A stretch of 64,000 bases of DNA, taken from positions 1-64,000 of the forward strand of contig JBKQSS010000056.1 of NCBI GenBank assembly GCA_052143535.1, read 5' to 3'. The notes beneath the pieces were generated by a model. The model did not search any database and was not told where the DNA came from. It was given only the letters and a program-made list of their open reading frames with translations. A program made the position numbers and the translations under genes. Source of the DNA: JADGRA01 sp052143535. Lineage in GTDB: Bacteria; Myxococcota; Myxococcia; Myxococcales; Myxococcaceae. How positions within the stretch are numbered: position 1 is the first letter of the stretch; each line of letters opens with the position of its first letter. Shown one piece after another: positions 48,805-57,262 of this stretch.

Positions 48805-49569
48805 ATGCGGATTGAGGTCGCCGGCCGCAGTCACGTTGGGATGAAGCGCAACCACAACGAGGACGCGTTCCTCGTCTTGGCGGATGAGCAGCTGTACTGC
48901 GTGGCGGATGGGATGGGCGGCCACGCCTCGGGCGAAATCGCCTCCCGCATCGCCGTCGAGGAGCTGGAGGACTTCTATCGGCGCACCTCGAAGGATGCCG
49001 ACCTCACCTGGCCGTTCAAGATGGACCGCACCCGCAACTACGAGGAAAACCGCCTGGCCACCGGCATCAAGTTGGCCAATACCCGCATTTTCGAGACTGC
49101 CGGCACCGACGTCAGCTACCGGGGCATGGGCACCACCATCGTCTCGGTACATTTCGCCGACGACGGCGCCTACGTCGGGCACGTCGGGGACAGCCGCGCC
49201 TACTGCCTGCGCAATGGCGCCCTGCACCAAATGACGGAGGACCACTCTCTCCTCAACGACTACCTCAAGGCGAAGAAGCTGACCGCCGAGGAGATTGACG
49301 CCTTCCCGCACAAGAACGTCATCGTCCGGGCGCTCGGCATGAAGGACACGGTGCAGGTGGACGTCGACCGCTTTGCCGTCAGCGACGGCGATGTCTTCCT
49401 GCTTTGTTCGGACGGGCTCTCGGGGATGGTGAATGACGAGGCCCTGATGGCGGCCGTCCAGGCCTCGAGCGACCTCGATGCCACCTGTACCCAGTTGATA
49501 GAGCTCGCCAACGCGGCCGGCGGGAACGACAACATCACCTGCATCCTTCTGCGCTACAGCGCCGACTGA
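48805..49569 (+). CDS. PP2C-family protein Ser/Thr phosphatase
   Basis: A 254-residue metal-dependent phosphatase of the Stp1/PrpC type, reversing Ser/Thr kinase action. Motifs in order: KRNHNEDAFLVL (metal Asp), VADGMGGHASGEIAS (metal Asp and Gly), GMGTTIVSV, YVGHVGDSRAYCLR, MTEDHSLL, LLCSDGLSGMV and GGNDNITCILL. All metal ligands are present, so it should be active. ATG 48805 starts the domain directly. No membrane segment. Confidence 0.94.
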   Translation: MRIEVAGRSHVGMKRNHNEDAFLVLADEQLYCVADGMGGHASGEIASRIAVEELEDFYRRTSKDADLTWPFKMDRTRNYEENRLATGIKLANTRIFETAGTDVSYRGMGTTIVSVHFADDGAYVGHVGDSRAYCLRNGALHQMTEDHSLLNDYLKAKKLTAEEIDAFPHKNVIVRALGMKDTVQVDVDRFAVSDGDVFLLCSDGLSGMVNDEALMAAVQASSDLDATCTQLIELANAAGGNDNITCILLRYSAD

Positions 49570-49578
49570 CCGGCCGCC

Positions 49579-50613
49579 TCACGCCACGCCTGACTCGCTT
49601 TCGGGCCCTGGGGCCGAGAGGCGGCCGCCTCGCCAGAGGAGGAGGCGCTCAAGGCGTCCCTCGGGCGCAGCGCCTTCGAGGAGCGCCGCCTGCGCGACGT
49701 GACTCCCAGAGGGCACATGGACGCCGGGGCCAAAGTAGACGTTGGGACCGACTTCTGCACCGGCTTCCACCACCGCCGCGCGGTCCAAGTACACCGGCGG
49801 CTGCGCTTTTCCGCGCAGCGTTGCCCCGGGGGCCTTCCACACGCCGTTGGCCCCCGCCGCACGGGCAAAGGGCGAGCTTTCGCCGAAGACGTCCGGGACG
49901 TCCCCCACCAGCAGCGCCTGCTGAGCCAGGAGGTAGCCGGCCGGCGTGCCGACGTCCCTCCACGCGGCGTGCACCACCGCCCCCCGCACCAGCTCCCCCT
50001 TCTTCAAAAGCCGCGGGTAGACGTCCCGGTTGATGTCCTCCGGCCCCGCCTCGGAGATGGCCGAAAAGACGCGGGGAGAAAGCAAATGCACGCCTGAGAA
50101 ATGCCAGGCCGAAAGCGCCGGGCCGCCGGGACCTCGCCCGGCGATTCGGCGCACCCGGCCTTCGGCGTCGATGTCCACCGAGGCATAGGAGGCACCTTTC
50201 GGCATGGGCAAAAGCAAAAGCGTGGCCGTCGCTCCTGAAGCGCGGTGCTCAGCAACGAGGGTCCCGAGCTCGGGGGTAAAGAGCGCATCCCCATTCCACA
50301 CGACGAAAGTGTCCGTGTCCTCCACCACTCGGCGTAGGCCGCGGATGCCGCCCGCGGTGCCTTGGATGACACTTTCGTGCGACAGGGCGAGTTGCATGCC
50401 CGCGCGCGCGGTCTCAGCCTCGGCCACCCGGGCCATGACGTCCGCCAGGTGGTGCGTGTTGATGCCAACCTCGGTGACGCCGGCGCGCGCCAGGACGGCC
50501 AGGGTGTAGCGAAGCAGCGGTTGCCCGAGGAGTGGAAGCGCCGGTTTGGGCCAGCTCTCAGTCAGCGGCCGCAGCCGCGTCCCCAGCCCCGCGGCAAGCA
50601 CCAGCGCTTTCAT
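49579..50613 (-). CDS. Sugar-phosphate nucleotidyltransferase, MurU-like, with C-terminal beta-helix extension
   Basis: A 344-residue nucleotidyltransferase with the activating motif LAAGLGTRLRPLTESWPKPALPL and the metal-site FVVWNGDALF. Its nearest roles are mannose-1-phosphate guanylyltransferase and MurU, which makes UDP-MurNAc in cell-wall recycling. MurU is about 225 residues; here about 100 more residues follow, with hexad-type strands (YLDRAAVVEAGAEVGPNVYFGPGVHVPSGS) typical of a left-handed beta-helix. The upstream amgK-like gene overlaps its start by four bases, which supports the recycling role. It is convergent with the PP2C gene, nine bases away. Confidence 0.75.
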   Translation of the reverse strand: MKALVLAAGLGTRLRPLTESWPKPALPLLGQPLLRYTLAVLARAGVTEVGINTHHLADVMARVAEAETARAGMQLALSHESVIQGTAGGIRGLRRVVEDTDTFVVWNGDALFTPELGTLVAEHRASGATATLLLLPMPKGASYASVDIDAEGRVRRIAGRGPGGPALSAWHFSGVHLLSPRVFSAISEAGPEDINRDVYPRLLKKGELVRGAVVHAAWRDVGTPAGYLLAQQALLVGDVPDVFGESSPFARAAGANGVWKAPGATLRGKAQPPVYLDRAAVVEAGAEVGPNVYFGPGVHVPSGSHVAQAALLEGAAPEGRLERLLLWRGGRLSAPGPESESGVA

Positions 50614-51650
50614 GCCAGCTCTGGCAGGTAGCGAGAGGCCACCCGGCGCAACGCTTGAACGTGCTCGTCTTGAAGCAGTCGCTCGAACGCCCGGCGCACG
50701 TAGCTGAGCGACAACGGAATGTGCGGCAGAAAGCCAGGGTTTTGCTTCACCCGGTGGATGTACTCAAACCGCGCCGCGTCCTTCAGCTTGCGCTGCACGG
50801 TGAGCAAGTCGAAGAAGTTCCGGAAGGCTGCCGGCTCGACGGGCTCGCCCGCCGCTCGTGGCAGCCGTTCCTGGTACTGGCGCAGCAGAGCGTCCACCAG
50901 CTCCTCGTCGAGCGCCACATAGCTGTCGCGCAACAGCGCGACCAAGTCATAGGCCCGCGGGCCTTGCAGCGCGTCCTGGAAGTCGATGACCACCACCTCG
51001 CCGCCCTTCACCATCAGGTTTCGACTCTGGTAGTCGCGGTGGGTGAAGCCCCGCGCCGCCGCCGCGAGGCGGTGGGCAATGCTGCGGAAGGACGACTCCA
51101 GCACCGAGCGCTCGGCCGGGGTTGGCGTTTTGCCGCTCCACGCCTCCAGCCCCCATTCGCGAAAGTGGTGGAGCTCCCAGAGGTACAGCTCTTCGTCAAA
51201 AGCGCGCTGGAAGGCGATGCTGCGGGGCTCGGGGCTGGCCTCGGCTGCCCCGCGCAGACGGGCCAGGAGGTCCACCGCCGAGCGGTAAAGTGGCTCGGTG
51301 GCCGTCCCGCCGAGCGCCTTTTCCAGCGTCACGTCCCCCAAGTCCTCCAGCACCATCATCCCAGCCCGCTCGTCGTAGTGAAGAATGGACGGCACCCGGA
51401 CGCCGAGGCGGCGCAAGTAGCGCTGGACGTCGACGAAGGGGAGCTCCTCCGGCACGGCGTCCCCAGAGGCTTCCTCACTGGAATGCGCCTGCGGCGGCAT
51501 CACCATCACCACCAGGCTGTCTGGCCAGGTCCCCACCCGGAGGTAGCTTCTGTTGCTGGCGTCGCCTTTCAGCCTTTGCACGGGCGCGCCGTCCTGCGGC
51601 CGGCCGGTGGCCCGAGCAACCTGGTCGCGCAAGGCGGCCTCGAGAGTCAT
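50610..51650 (-). CDS. Aminoglycoside phosphotransferase-family sugar kinase, AmgK-like
   Basis: A 346-residue APH-fold kinase. RLKGDASNRSYLRVG forms the nucleotide loop, LEDLGDVTLE the lobe connection, FTHRDYQSRNLMVK the catalytic loop (Asp of HRDYxxxN) and VVVIDFQDALQGPRAYDLV the metal Asp. These signatures, with FERLL and the HIP/LSLSYV tail, match AmgK, the cell-wall sugar 1-kinase that works with MurU. The start of the MurU-like gene overlaps its last bases. ATG 51650 gives the expected length; the longer frame is GC-rich artefact. Confidence 0.78.
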   Translation of the reverse strand: MTLEAALRDQVARATGRPQDGAPVQRLKGDASNRSYLRVGTWPDSLVVMVMPPQAHSSEEASGDAVPEELPFVDVQRYLRRLGVRVPSILHYDERAGMMVLEDLGDVTLEKALGGTATEPLYRSAVDLLARLRGAAEASPEPRSIAFQRAFDEELYLWELHHFREWGLEAWSGKTPTPAERSVLESSFRSIAHRLAAAARGFTHRDYQSRNLMVKGGEVVVIDFQDALQGPRAYDLVALLRDSYVALDEELVDALLRQYQERLPRAAGEPVEPAAFRNFFDLLTVQRKLKDAARFEYIHRVKQNPGFLPHIPLSLSYVRRAFERLLQDEHVQALRRVASRYLPELA

Positions 51651-51765
51651 TCTAAAAGCGGACGCTACACGGCCTTCCTTGGGCGGGGCCACCCTGGGGC
51701 CGCGTCGGAGGCGCGTGCCGCGGGTGAGGCGCGCGCGGCCCACAGGCGGCTCGGGTGGCCTCACT

Positions 51766-51824
51766 CCCTGGGGGCCGTCGGCACCAAGGCTGTCCCGTCA
51801 GTCCCCCAGGGAAGGGCGACGGCC
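51766..51824 (+). repeat. Nested inverted repeats upstream of cystathionine beta-synthase
   Basis: Stem 1 CCCTGGGGG (51766-51774) and CCCCCAGGG (51803-51811), stem 2 GGCCGTCG (51773-51780) and CGACGGCC (51817-51824). Order A-B-A'-B' could form a pseudoknot in the leader, although in DNA this GC-rich such pairs arise by chance fairly often. Confidence 0.35.
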
Positions 51825-51884
51825 TACAACTGAAAAAGGGGGCCCGGCCCCGGGGGGGGCCCGGTGCTACCCTTCCCCACTGCC

Positions 51885-53252
51885 ATGAACGTCCAACCCA
51901 CCATCCTCGCCGCCATCGGAAACACCCCCCTGGTCCGCCTCAACAAGGCGGTCGGTCCCGAGGACGCTGCCGTCTACCTCAAGTGCGAGTTCATGAACCC
52001 CGGCGGCTCCATCAAGGACCGAATGGCGCTGCACATCATCGAGAAGGCGGAGCGGGAGGGAAAGCTCAAACCCGGGGGCACCATCGTCGAGAACACCTCC
52101 GGCAACACCGGGATGGGCATCGCCATCGCCGCCGCGGTGAAGGGCTACCGCTGCATCTTCACCATGCCGGACAAGATGTCGACGGAGAAAATCAACCGGC
52201 TGAAGGCGCTCGGGGCCCAGGTGGTGGTGACGCCAACCAATGTCCCCGCCGACAGCCCGCAGAGCTACTACGAGACCGCCAAGCGCATCGCGCGCGAGAC
52301 GCCCGGCAGCTTCTACCTCAACCAGTACCACAGCCCGGACAACATCGAGGCGCACTACGTCACCACTGGGCCCGAGCTCTGGGAACAGATGGGCGGTGCC
52401 ATCGACGTTTTCGTCGCCGGTCTCGGCACGGGCGGCACGATGAGCGGCGCTGGAAAGTTTCTCAAAGAGAGGAAGCCCGGCATTCGCAACGTCGGCGTGG
52501 ACCCGGTGGGCAGTGTCTACCAGGGCTATTTCCAGACGGGGAAGCTGCCCGAGCCTCACGTCTATAAAGTGGAGGGCATTGGCGAGGACATGCTGTGCAA
52601 GGCGCTCGACTTCAGCGTCCTGGATGAGGTCCGCCAGGTGGATGACCAGCAGTGCTTCAGCGCGGCGAGGCGCCTGGCACGCGACGAGGGCATCTTCGCT
52701 GGCGGGAGCTCGGGCGGCGCGGTGCACGTCGCGGTGGAACTAGCCAAGGAGCTGGGGCGCGGGAAAAACATCGTCGTCGTGCTCACCGACACCGGCAACA
52801 GCTACATCAGTAAGTTCTATTCGGACGAATGGATGAGGGACAACGGCTTCCTGGTGGACGACAAAGGGCCGGGGCGGGTGTGCGACTTGCTTCGAGACCG
52901 ACAGCCGAGCGTGCACTTCGCCCGCACCGGGCAACACGTCGACGAGGTGGTGGACGCCATGCGGCGGCACGGCATCAGCCAGATGCCGGTGAAGGACGGA
53001 GCCGGCCGGGCCGTTGGGATGATTCACGAATACGACTTGCTCAACGCCCTGGTGGCCAAAACCCAGCGCTTCTCTGACTCCATCGACCCGCTGGTCGCGC
53101 CGCTTCAGGGGGTGGTGAGCCCGGAGGCCAGCCTCTCCGCGCTGCGCGACGTCTTCGCGCAGGACAACGTGGCGGTGGTGAAAGAGCGCGAGCAGGTGGT
53201 GGCCATCATCACCAAGATTGACCTCATCGAGTTCCTCGCTGCACGGATGTAG
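51885..53252 (+). CDS. Cystathionine beta-synthase
   Basis: Condenses serine (or O-acetylserine) and homocysteine to cystathionine. A 455-residue fold-type II PLP enzyme. PNPGGSIKDR-type block NPGGSIKDRMA carries the PLP Lys44, ENTSGNTG binds the substrate carboxylate, and AGLGTGGTMSG binds the phosphate. A C-terminal pair of CBS domains (about 335-455, ending IITKIDLIEFLAARM) gives regulation and distinguishes it from plain cysteine synthase. With the gene at 54130-55272 it completes reverse transsulfuration. No Shine-Dalgarno sequence is evident at ATG 51885. Confidence 0.9.
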   Translation: MNVQPTILAAIGNTPLVRLNKAVGPEDAAVYLKCEFMNPGGSIKDRMALHIIEKAEREGKLKPGGTIVENTSGNTGMGIAIAAAVKGYRCIFTMPDKMSTEKINRLKALGAQVVVTPTNVPADSPQSYYETAKRIARETPGSFYLNQYHSPDNIEAHYVTTGPELWEQMGGAIDVFVAGLGTGGTMSGAGKFLKERKPGIRNVGVDPVGSVYQGYFQTGKLPEPHVYKVEGIGEDMLCKALDFSVLDEVRQVDDQQCFSAARRLARDEGIFAGGSSGGAVHVAVELAKELGRGKNIVVVLTDTGNSYISKFYSDEWMRDNGFLVDDKGPGRVCDLLRDRQPSVHFARTGQHVDEVVDAMRRHGISQMPVKDGAGRAVGMIHEYDLLNALVAKTQRFSDSIDPLVAPLQGVVSPEASLSALRDVFAQDNVAVVKEREQVVAIITKIDLIEFLAARM

Positions 53253-53314
53253 CCGGCGCGCGCTTGGCCACTTTCCCCTGCGCCGTGCTTGCCCAGTTCG
53301 GCTGACGTCCCAGC

Positions 53315-54109
53315 CTAGGGGTCTCGCTCGCTCACTCCCCCGCCATCGACGAGCAGGTCGCGGACTGCTTCGGCCAGCGCGTGGTTGGTGGCGATGGTGT
53401 CCCCGCCGAAGGCTGTCCTTTGGCCCTTCCAGTCGGTGAAGACGCCCCCCGCCTCTTCCACAATGGGCTTCAGCGCGGCCGCGTCCCAGGGCGCCATCAC
53501 GCCGTCCACCATCACCTCCGCCCGGCCCGTTGCCACCAACAGGTAGCCGTAGCAGTCCCCCCAACTTCGAGCCTGGGCGGCCATGTCCACCAAGCGATTC
53601 CAGCGCGTGCTTTGAGGCACATTCCCCGCGAAGCGCTCATCGGTGGCCAAGACCGTGGCTTCGGCTAGGCGGGCCACATTCGAGACGCGCGCCAACGAGC
53701 CATTCCAGAAGCAGCCGGCGCCGCGCGCGGCCACCACCAGCTCTTCGACGGCCGGGAAGTAGGCCGCGCCGGCGAGCACCTCCTCCCCCTGCACCAGCGC
53801 CACCAGAGTGCCCCAAAGCGGAACGCGGCGGACAAATGTCTTCGTCCCGTCAATCGGGTCCACCAGCCACCGCCTGTGCGCCTCAGGCCGGGCGGTGCCC
53901 AGCTCTTCGCCGACAATGCCGTCCTGCGGAAAGCGGGCTTCGAGCCAGCTGCGGACGGCCTGTTCGGCCTCTCGGTCCGCCACCGACACCGGCGTCCCAT
54001 CGCCCTTCGTCTCCACCACCACCCCGCGCCGGTAGTGAGCGAGCGCCACGGCTCCGGCCACCCGTGCCGCGGCCTCGGCCGCCTTCATCCACTCGGAGGG
54101 CTCGCTCAT
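53315..54109 (-). CDS. Inositol monophosphatase family phosphatase, HisN-like
   Basis: A 264-residue Mg-dependent phosphatase with GEELGT (Glu68-Glu69), WLVDPIDGTKTF (Asp84, Asp87) and VMAPWDAAALKPIVEEAGG, the three metal and substrate motifs of the family. The pattern FVRRVPLWGTLVALVQ and SWGDCYGYLLVATGRAEVM is like HisN-type histidinol-phosphate phosphatases, so a role in histidine synthesis is plausible; inositol monophosphatase remains possible. Follows the gamma-lyase gene by 20 bases. Confidence 0.8.
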   Translation of the reverse strand: MSEPSEWMKAAEAAARVAGAVALAHYRRGVVVETKGDGTPVSVADREAEQAVRSWLEARFPQDGIVGEELGTARPEAHRRWLVDPIDGTKTFVRRVPLWGTLVALVQGEEVLAGAAYFPAVEELVVAARGAGCFWNGSLARVSNVARLAEATVLATDERFAGNVPQSTRWNRLVDMAAQARSWGDCYGYLLVATGRAEVMVDGVMAPWDAAALKPIVEEAGGVFTDWKGQRTAFGGDTIATNHALAEAVRDLLVDGGGVSERDP

Positions 54110-54129
54110 TGGGCTGGCTCGCCACACCT

Positions 54130-55272
54130 TCACGCCTGAGCGAGCGCTGCCTTCAAGTCCTCGAGGAGGTCCGCGGCGTCCTCGATGCCGACCGAGAGGC
54201 GGATGAAGCCATCGGTGATGCCCAGCTTGGCGCGGTTCTCCGGCGGCACGGAGGCATGCGTCATGATGGCCGGGTGCTCGATGAGGCTCTCCACCCCGCC
54301 CAGGGACTCGGCGCAGGAGAAGACCTTGCACCCGGCGAGGAAGGCGCGAGCGGCGGGCAGTCCGCCCGCAATCTCGAAAGTAAGCATCCCCCCGAAGCCC
54401 CTCATTTGCCGCTTGGCCAGAGCGTGCTGCAGGTGGCCCGGCAGGCCCGGGTAGACGACCCGACGCGCTTTGGGCTGCCCTGAGAGGAATTCGGCAACCT
54501 TGAAGGCATTCTCCTGGTGGCGGGACATCCGGACGCCGAGCGTCTTCACCCCGCGCAAGACGAGAAAGCTGTCCAAGGGCGAAGGCACGCCGCCCACCGC
54601 ATTCTGTAGAAAGCCAATCCGCTGCGCGAGCTCGGCGTTGGACGTCCCGACGAAGCCACCCACCACGTCGCTGTGGCCATTGAGGTACTTGGTGGTGGAG
54701 TGCAGCACCACGTCGATGCCGTGCCCGAGCGGCTGCTGGAAATAGGGGGACATGAAGGTGTTGTCACAGACGCTCAAAACCCCCCGCTTCCGGCACACCT
54801 CCGCCACCGCGGCCAAGTCCACCAGCTTGAGCATCGGGTTGGTGGGCGTCTCCACCCACACCAGCTTCGTCTTTGGGGTGAGGGCCGACTCGAGCGCCCC
54901 AGGCCGGGAGAGGTCCACGAAGCTGAAGCTCAGGCCGAGGCGCCGGAAGACTTTGTCGAAGAGGCGAAACGTGCCCCCATAGACGTCGTCGCTGCAGACG
55001 ACGTGGTCGCCGGTGTCCAAAAGGTGCATCAAACAGTCGGTGGCGGCGCAGCCGGAAGCGAAGGCAAAACCATGCTTCGCCCCTTCCAGGGCCGCGAGGC
55101 ACGCCTCCAGGGCAGTCCGGGTGGGGTTTCGGGTCCGGCTGTACTCATAGCCCTTGTGCACTCCGGGGCCAGCCTGGACGTAGGTGGAGGAGAGGAAGAC
55201 GGGCGTCATAATGGCGCCGGTGGTGGGGTCCGGCGCTTGGCCGGCGTGGATGGCGAGGGTGTCAAAGCGCAT
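54130..55272 (-). CDS. Cystathionine gamma-lyase / gamma-synthase
   Basis: A 380-residue Cys/Met-metabolism PLP enzyme. It shows IHAGQAPDPTTGAIMTPVFLSS at the start, PLP-phosphate YEYSRTRNPTRTALE, and the PLP Lys195 in HSTTKYLNGHSDVVGG. With a cystathionine beta-synthase next door, gamma-lyase activity (cystathionine to cysteine) is favoured, but the fold alone cannot exclude gamma-synthase. ATG 55272 starts the domain. It is divergent from the aldo/keto reductase gene. Confidence 0.88.
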   Translation of the reverse strand: MRFDTLAIHAGQAPDPTTGAIMTPVFLSSTYVQAGPGVHKGYEYSRTRNPTRTALEACLAALEGAKHGFAFASGCAATDCLMHLLDTGDHVVCSDDVYGGTFRLFDKVFRRLGLSFSFVDLSRPGALESALTPKTKLVWVETPTNPMLKLVDLAAVAEVCRKRGVLSVCDNTFMSPYFQQPLGHGIDVVLHSTTKYLNGHSDVVGGFVGTSNAELAQRIGFLQNAVGGVPSPLDSFLVLRGVKTLGVRMSRHQENAFKVAEFLSGQPKARRVVYPGLPGHLQHALAKRQMRGFGGMLTFEIAGGLPAARAFLAGCKVFSCAESLGGVESLIEHPAIMTHASVPPENRAKLGITDGFIRLSVGIEDAADLLEDLKAALAQA

Positions 55273-55412
55273 GGCGCGGGCCAACACACCAGAAAGCCCC
55301 CTTCCTGTCAGCTGCTCCCCGGATGGACTCATCGGCCTGCCCGGGGCGCTCGTGCGCCGTGGCGACCGAGCCGCTAAAACCGCTTCTCCTTTCTCCATCC
55401 CCCGAGCCCGCC

Positions 55413-56267
55413 ATGCCCGCACCGCCTGCTGCCGCCGCTGGAACCTTTCTCCTGGGAGACCTCACCGTCGCCCGCCTCGGCTTCGGGGCCATGCGCATTA
55501 CCGGGGAAGGCATTTGGGGCGAGCCGGCTGACCGCGAGAAGGCCAAGGCAGTGCTTCGCCGGGCGGTGGCGCTCGGCGTCAACCTCATCGACACCGCGGA
55601 CGCATACGGGCCAGAAGTGAGCGAGCGCCTCATTGCCGAGGCGCTGTTCCCCTACCCCAAGGGACTGGTCATCGCCACCAAGGGCGGGCTGACGCGCTCT
55701 GGCCCTGGCAGCTGGCAGCGCAACGGCAAGCCCGAGCATCTGGTTGCGGCGTGCGAGGCCAGCTTGAAGCGGCTTCGCCTGGAGCAGATTGACGTCTACC
55801 AGCTGCACGCCGTTGACCCCGCGGTCCCCTTCCTCGAGTCGCTGGGGGCGCTGGTGCGCCTCAAGGAGCAAGGCAAGGTGCGCCATGTCGGCCTCTCCAA
55901 CGTCAGCGTCCGGGAGCTTGCGCAGGCGCAGAAGGTGGTGCCCATTGTTTCAGTGCAAAACCGCTACAGCTTGAGCGACCGCGGCGCCGAGGCAGTCCTG
56001 GACGCCTGCGAGCGCGCTTCCATTGGCTTTCTCCCCTGGTACCCCCTGGCCGCGGGCGAATTGAGTCGCCCCGGCGGCCCTCTGGACAAACTCGCCAAGG
56101 CCCACCACGCCACCGTGGGCCAAACCGCGCTTGCCTGGCTGCTGCACCGCTCGCCCGTCATGTTGCCCATTCCCGGCACCTCGTCTGTTGCACACCTGGA
56201 GGAGAATGTCGGCGCGGCGGCCCTCACCTTGAGCCAAGAGGAGTTTCGGACCCTGGCCCGCGGGTAG
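55413..56267 (+). CDS. Aldo/keto reductase
   Basis: A 284-residue NADPH-dependent TIM-barrel oxidoreductase. The catalytic tetrad is complete: Asp60 and Tyr65 in LIDTADAYGP, Lys90 in VIATKGG and His132 in VYQLHAVD. IPGTSSVAHLEENVGAA binds the cofactor phosphate. Substrate unknown. ATG 55413 fits the family start; the longer frame upstream is unlikely. Confidence 0.88.
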   Translation: MPAPPAAAAGTFLLGDLTVARLGFGAMRITGEGIWGEPADREKAKAVLRRAVALGVNLIDTADAYGPEVSERLIAEALFPYPKGLVIATKGGLTRSGPGSWQRNGKPEHLVAACEASLKRLRLEQIDVYQLHAVDPAVPFLESLGALVRLKEQGKVRHVGLSNVSVRELAQAQKVVPIVSVQNRYSLSDRGAEAVLDACERASIGFLPWYPLAAGELSRPGGPLDKLAKAHHATVGQTALAWLLHRSPVMLPIPGTSSVAHLEENVGAAALTLSQEEFRTLARG

Positions 56268-56339
56268 AGACGTCACCGCTTCGTCACGGGACGTAAACTT
56301 GCGACGGAGCCCCCCTCCCGGCAACGCTGGGCCGCAGGC

Positions 56340-57251
56340 ATGGCCGCTCCCCGCCCCGTGCGAGGCCTTCGGGCCTCCACCAGCCTCCTCGATGCGGCGC
56401 CCCTCTTCCTGGCCGCCCGCCAGGCCGACGTCGCTGCTTACTCCGCGGCGGTGGCCGAGCGGCTGACGCCGGAGCGCGTGCATGACTTACGCGTCGCCAT
56501 TCGACGACTGCGCGGAGCTGTCCGCCTCTTCGGCAAGGGCAAACCAGCGCGCCGCGCCGACGGGGAGCTCCGCACGTTCCAGGCGGCGCTTGGCTCCCTG
56601 CGCGACTTGCAGGTGCAGCTGGCCGGGCTGTCGAGACTTCACCGCAAGCTGTCGCCCGAGGAGGCGGCCGTCGTCCTGCACGTACGCACGTCCCTCGGCG
56701 CGATGCGTGCCGCGAGCGTCGAAGCGGCGCGGGCGGCGCTGGCGCGCTGGGCCAAACGTGGCGCCCGGGTGCTGGGGGGGTTGGAAGGCCTTCGTCCCAA
56801 GGGACGCCTCGGAGGACACCGTTTGCGCAAGCGGCTGGTGCGTCAGCTGGAGGAGGTGGAGGGGCGCGCCCAGGCAGCACTGGCCGACCCCGGGCCATTG
56901 CCCATGCACCAGTTGCGCATTGCCCTGAAGCGCTTCCGCTACGGGCTCGAGTTTCTCGAGCCGGCCATGCCGGATGAGACCGCGGAGATTCGCACCGAGC
57001 TGGTCCCGCTTCAGACGGCGCTCGGCGAGCTGCATGACTTGGACGTGCAAATAGGACTGGTAGACGAGCACGCCTCGCCACAGTCCATGCCGGCGGCCGC
57101 CGACTTGCTCCGCCGCCTCACGGCGGACCGCGAGCGACTGGGGGCCTCGCTGCTGGCGGTGCTCATCCATTGGGAAGAAGAGGCGAGCGCGCTCAGGGCC
57201 CAGGTGCTACTCGGCTCGAGTCCGGTCCGCATCCATCAGCGGATGCGCTGA
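56340..57251 (+). CDS. CHAD-domain protein
   Basis: A 303-residue all-helical CHAD protein, a family with conserved His/Arg/Lys that binds inorganic polyphosphate. Key segments are RVHDLRVAIRRLRGAVRLF (about residues 46-64) and its internal echo MHQLRIALKRFRYGLEFLE with LGELHDLDVQIG, showing the two-repeat symmetry. Whether this one acts at polyphosphate granules is unknown. No ppk gene is in the window. Confidence 0.88.
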   Translation: MAAPRPVRGLRASTSLLDAAPLFLAARQADVAAYSAAVAERLTPERVHDLRVAIRRLRGAVRLFGKGKPARRADGELRTFQAALGSLRDLQVQLAGLSRLHRKLSPEEAAVVLHVRTSLGAMRAASVEAARAALARWAKRGARVLGGLEGLRPKGRLGGHRLRKRLVRQLEEVEGRAQAALADPGPLPMHQLRIALKRFRYGLEFLEPAMPDETAEIRTELVPLQTALGELHDLDVQIGLVDEHASPQSMPAAADLLRRLTADRERLGASLLAVLIHWEEEASALRAQVLLGSSPVRIHQRMR

Positions 57252-57262
57252 AGGCCGACAGT

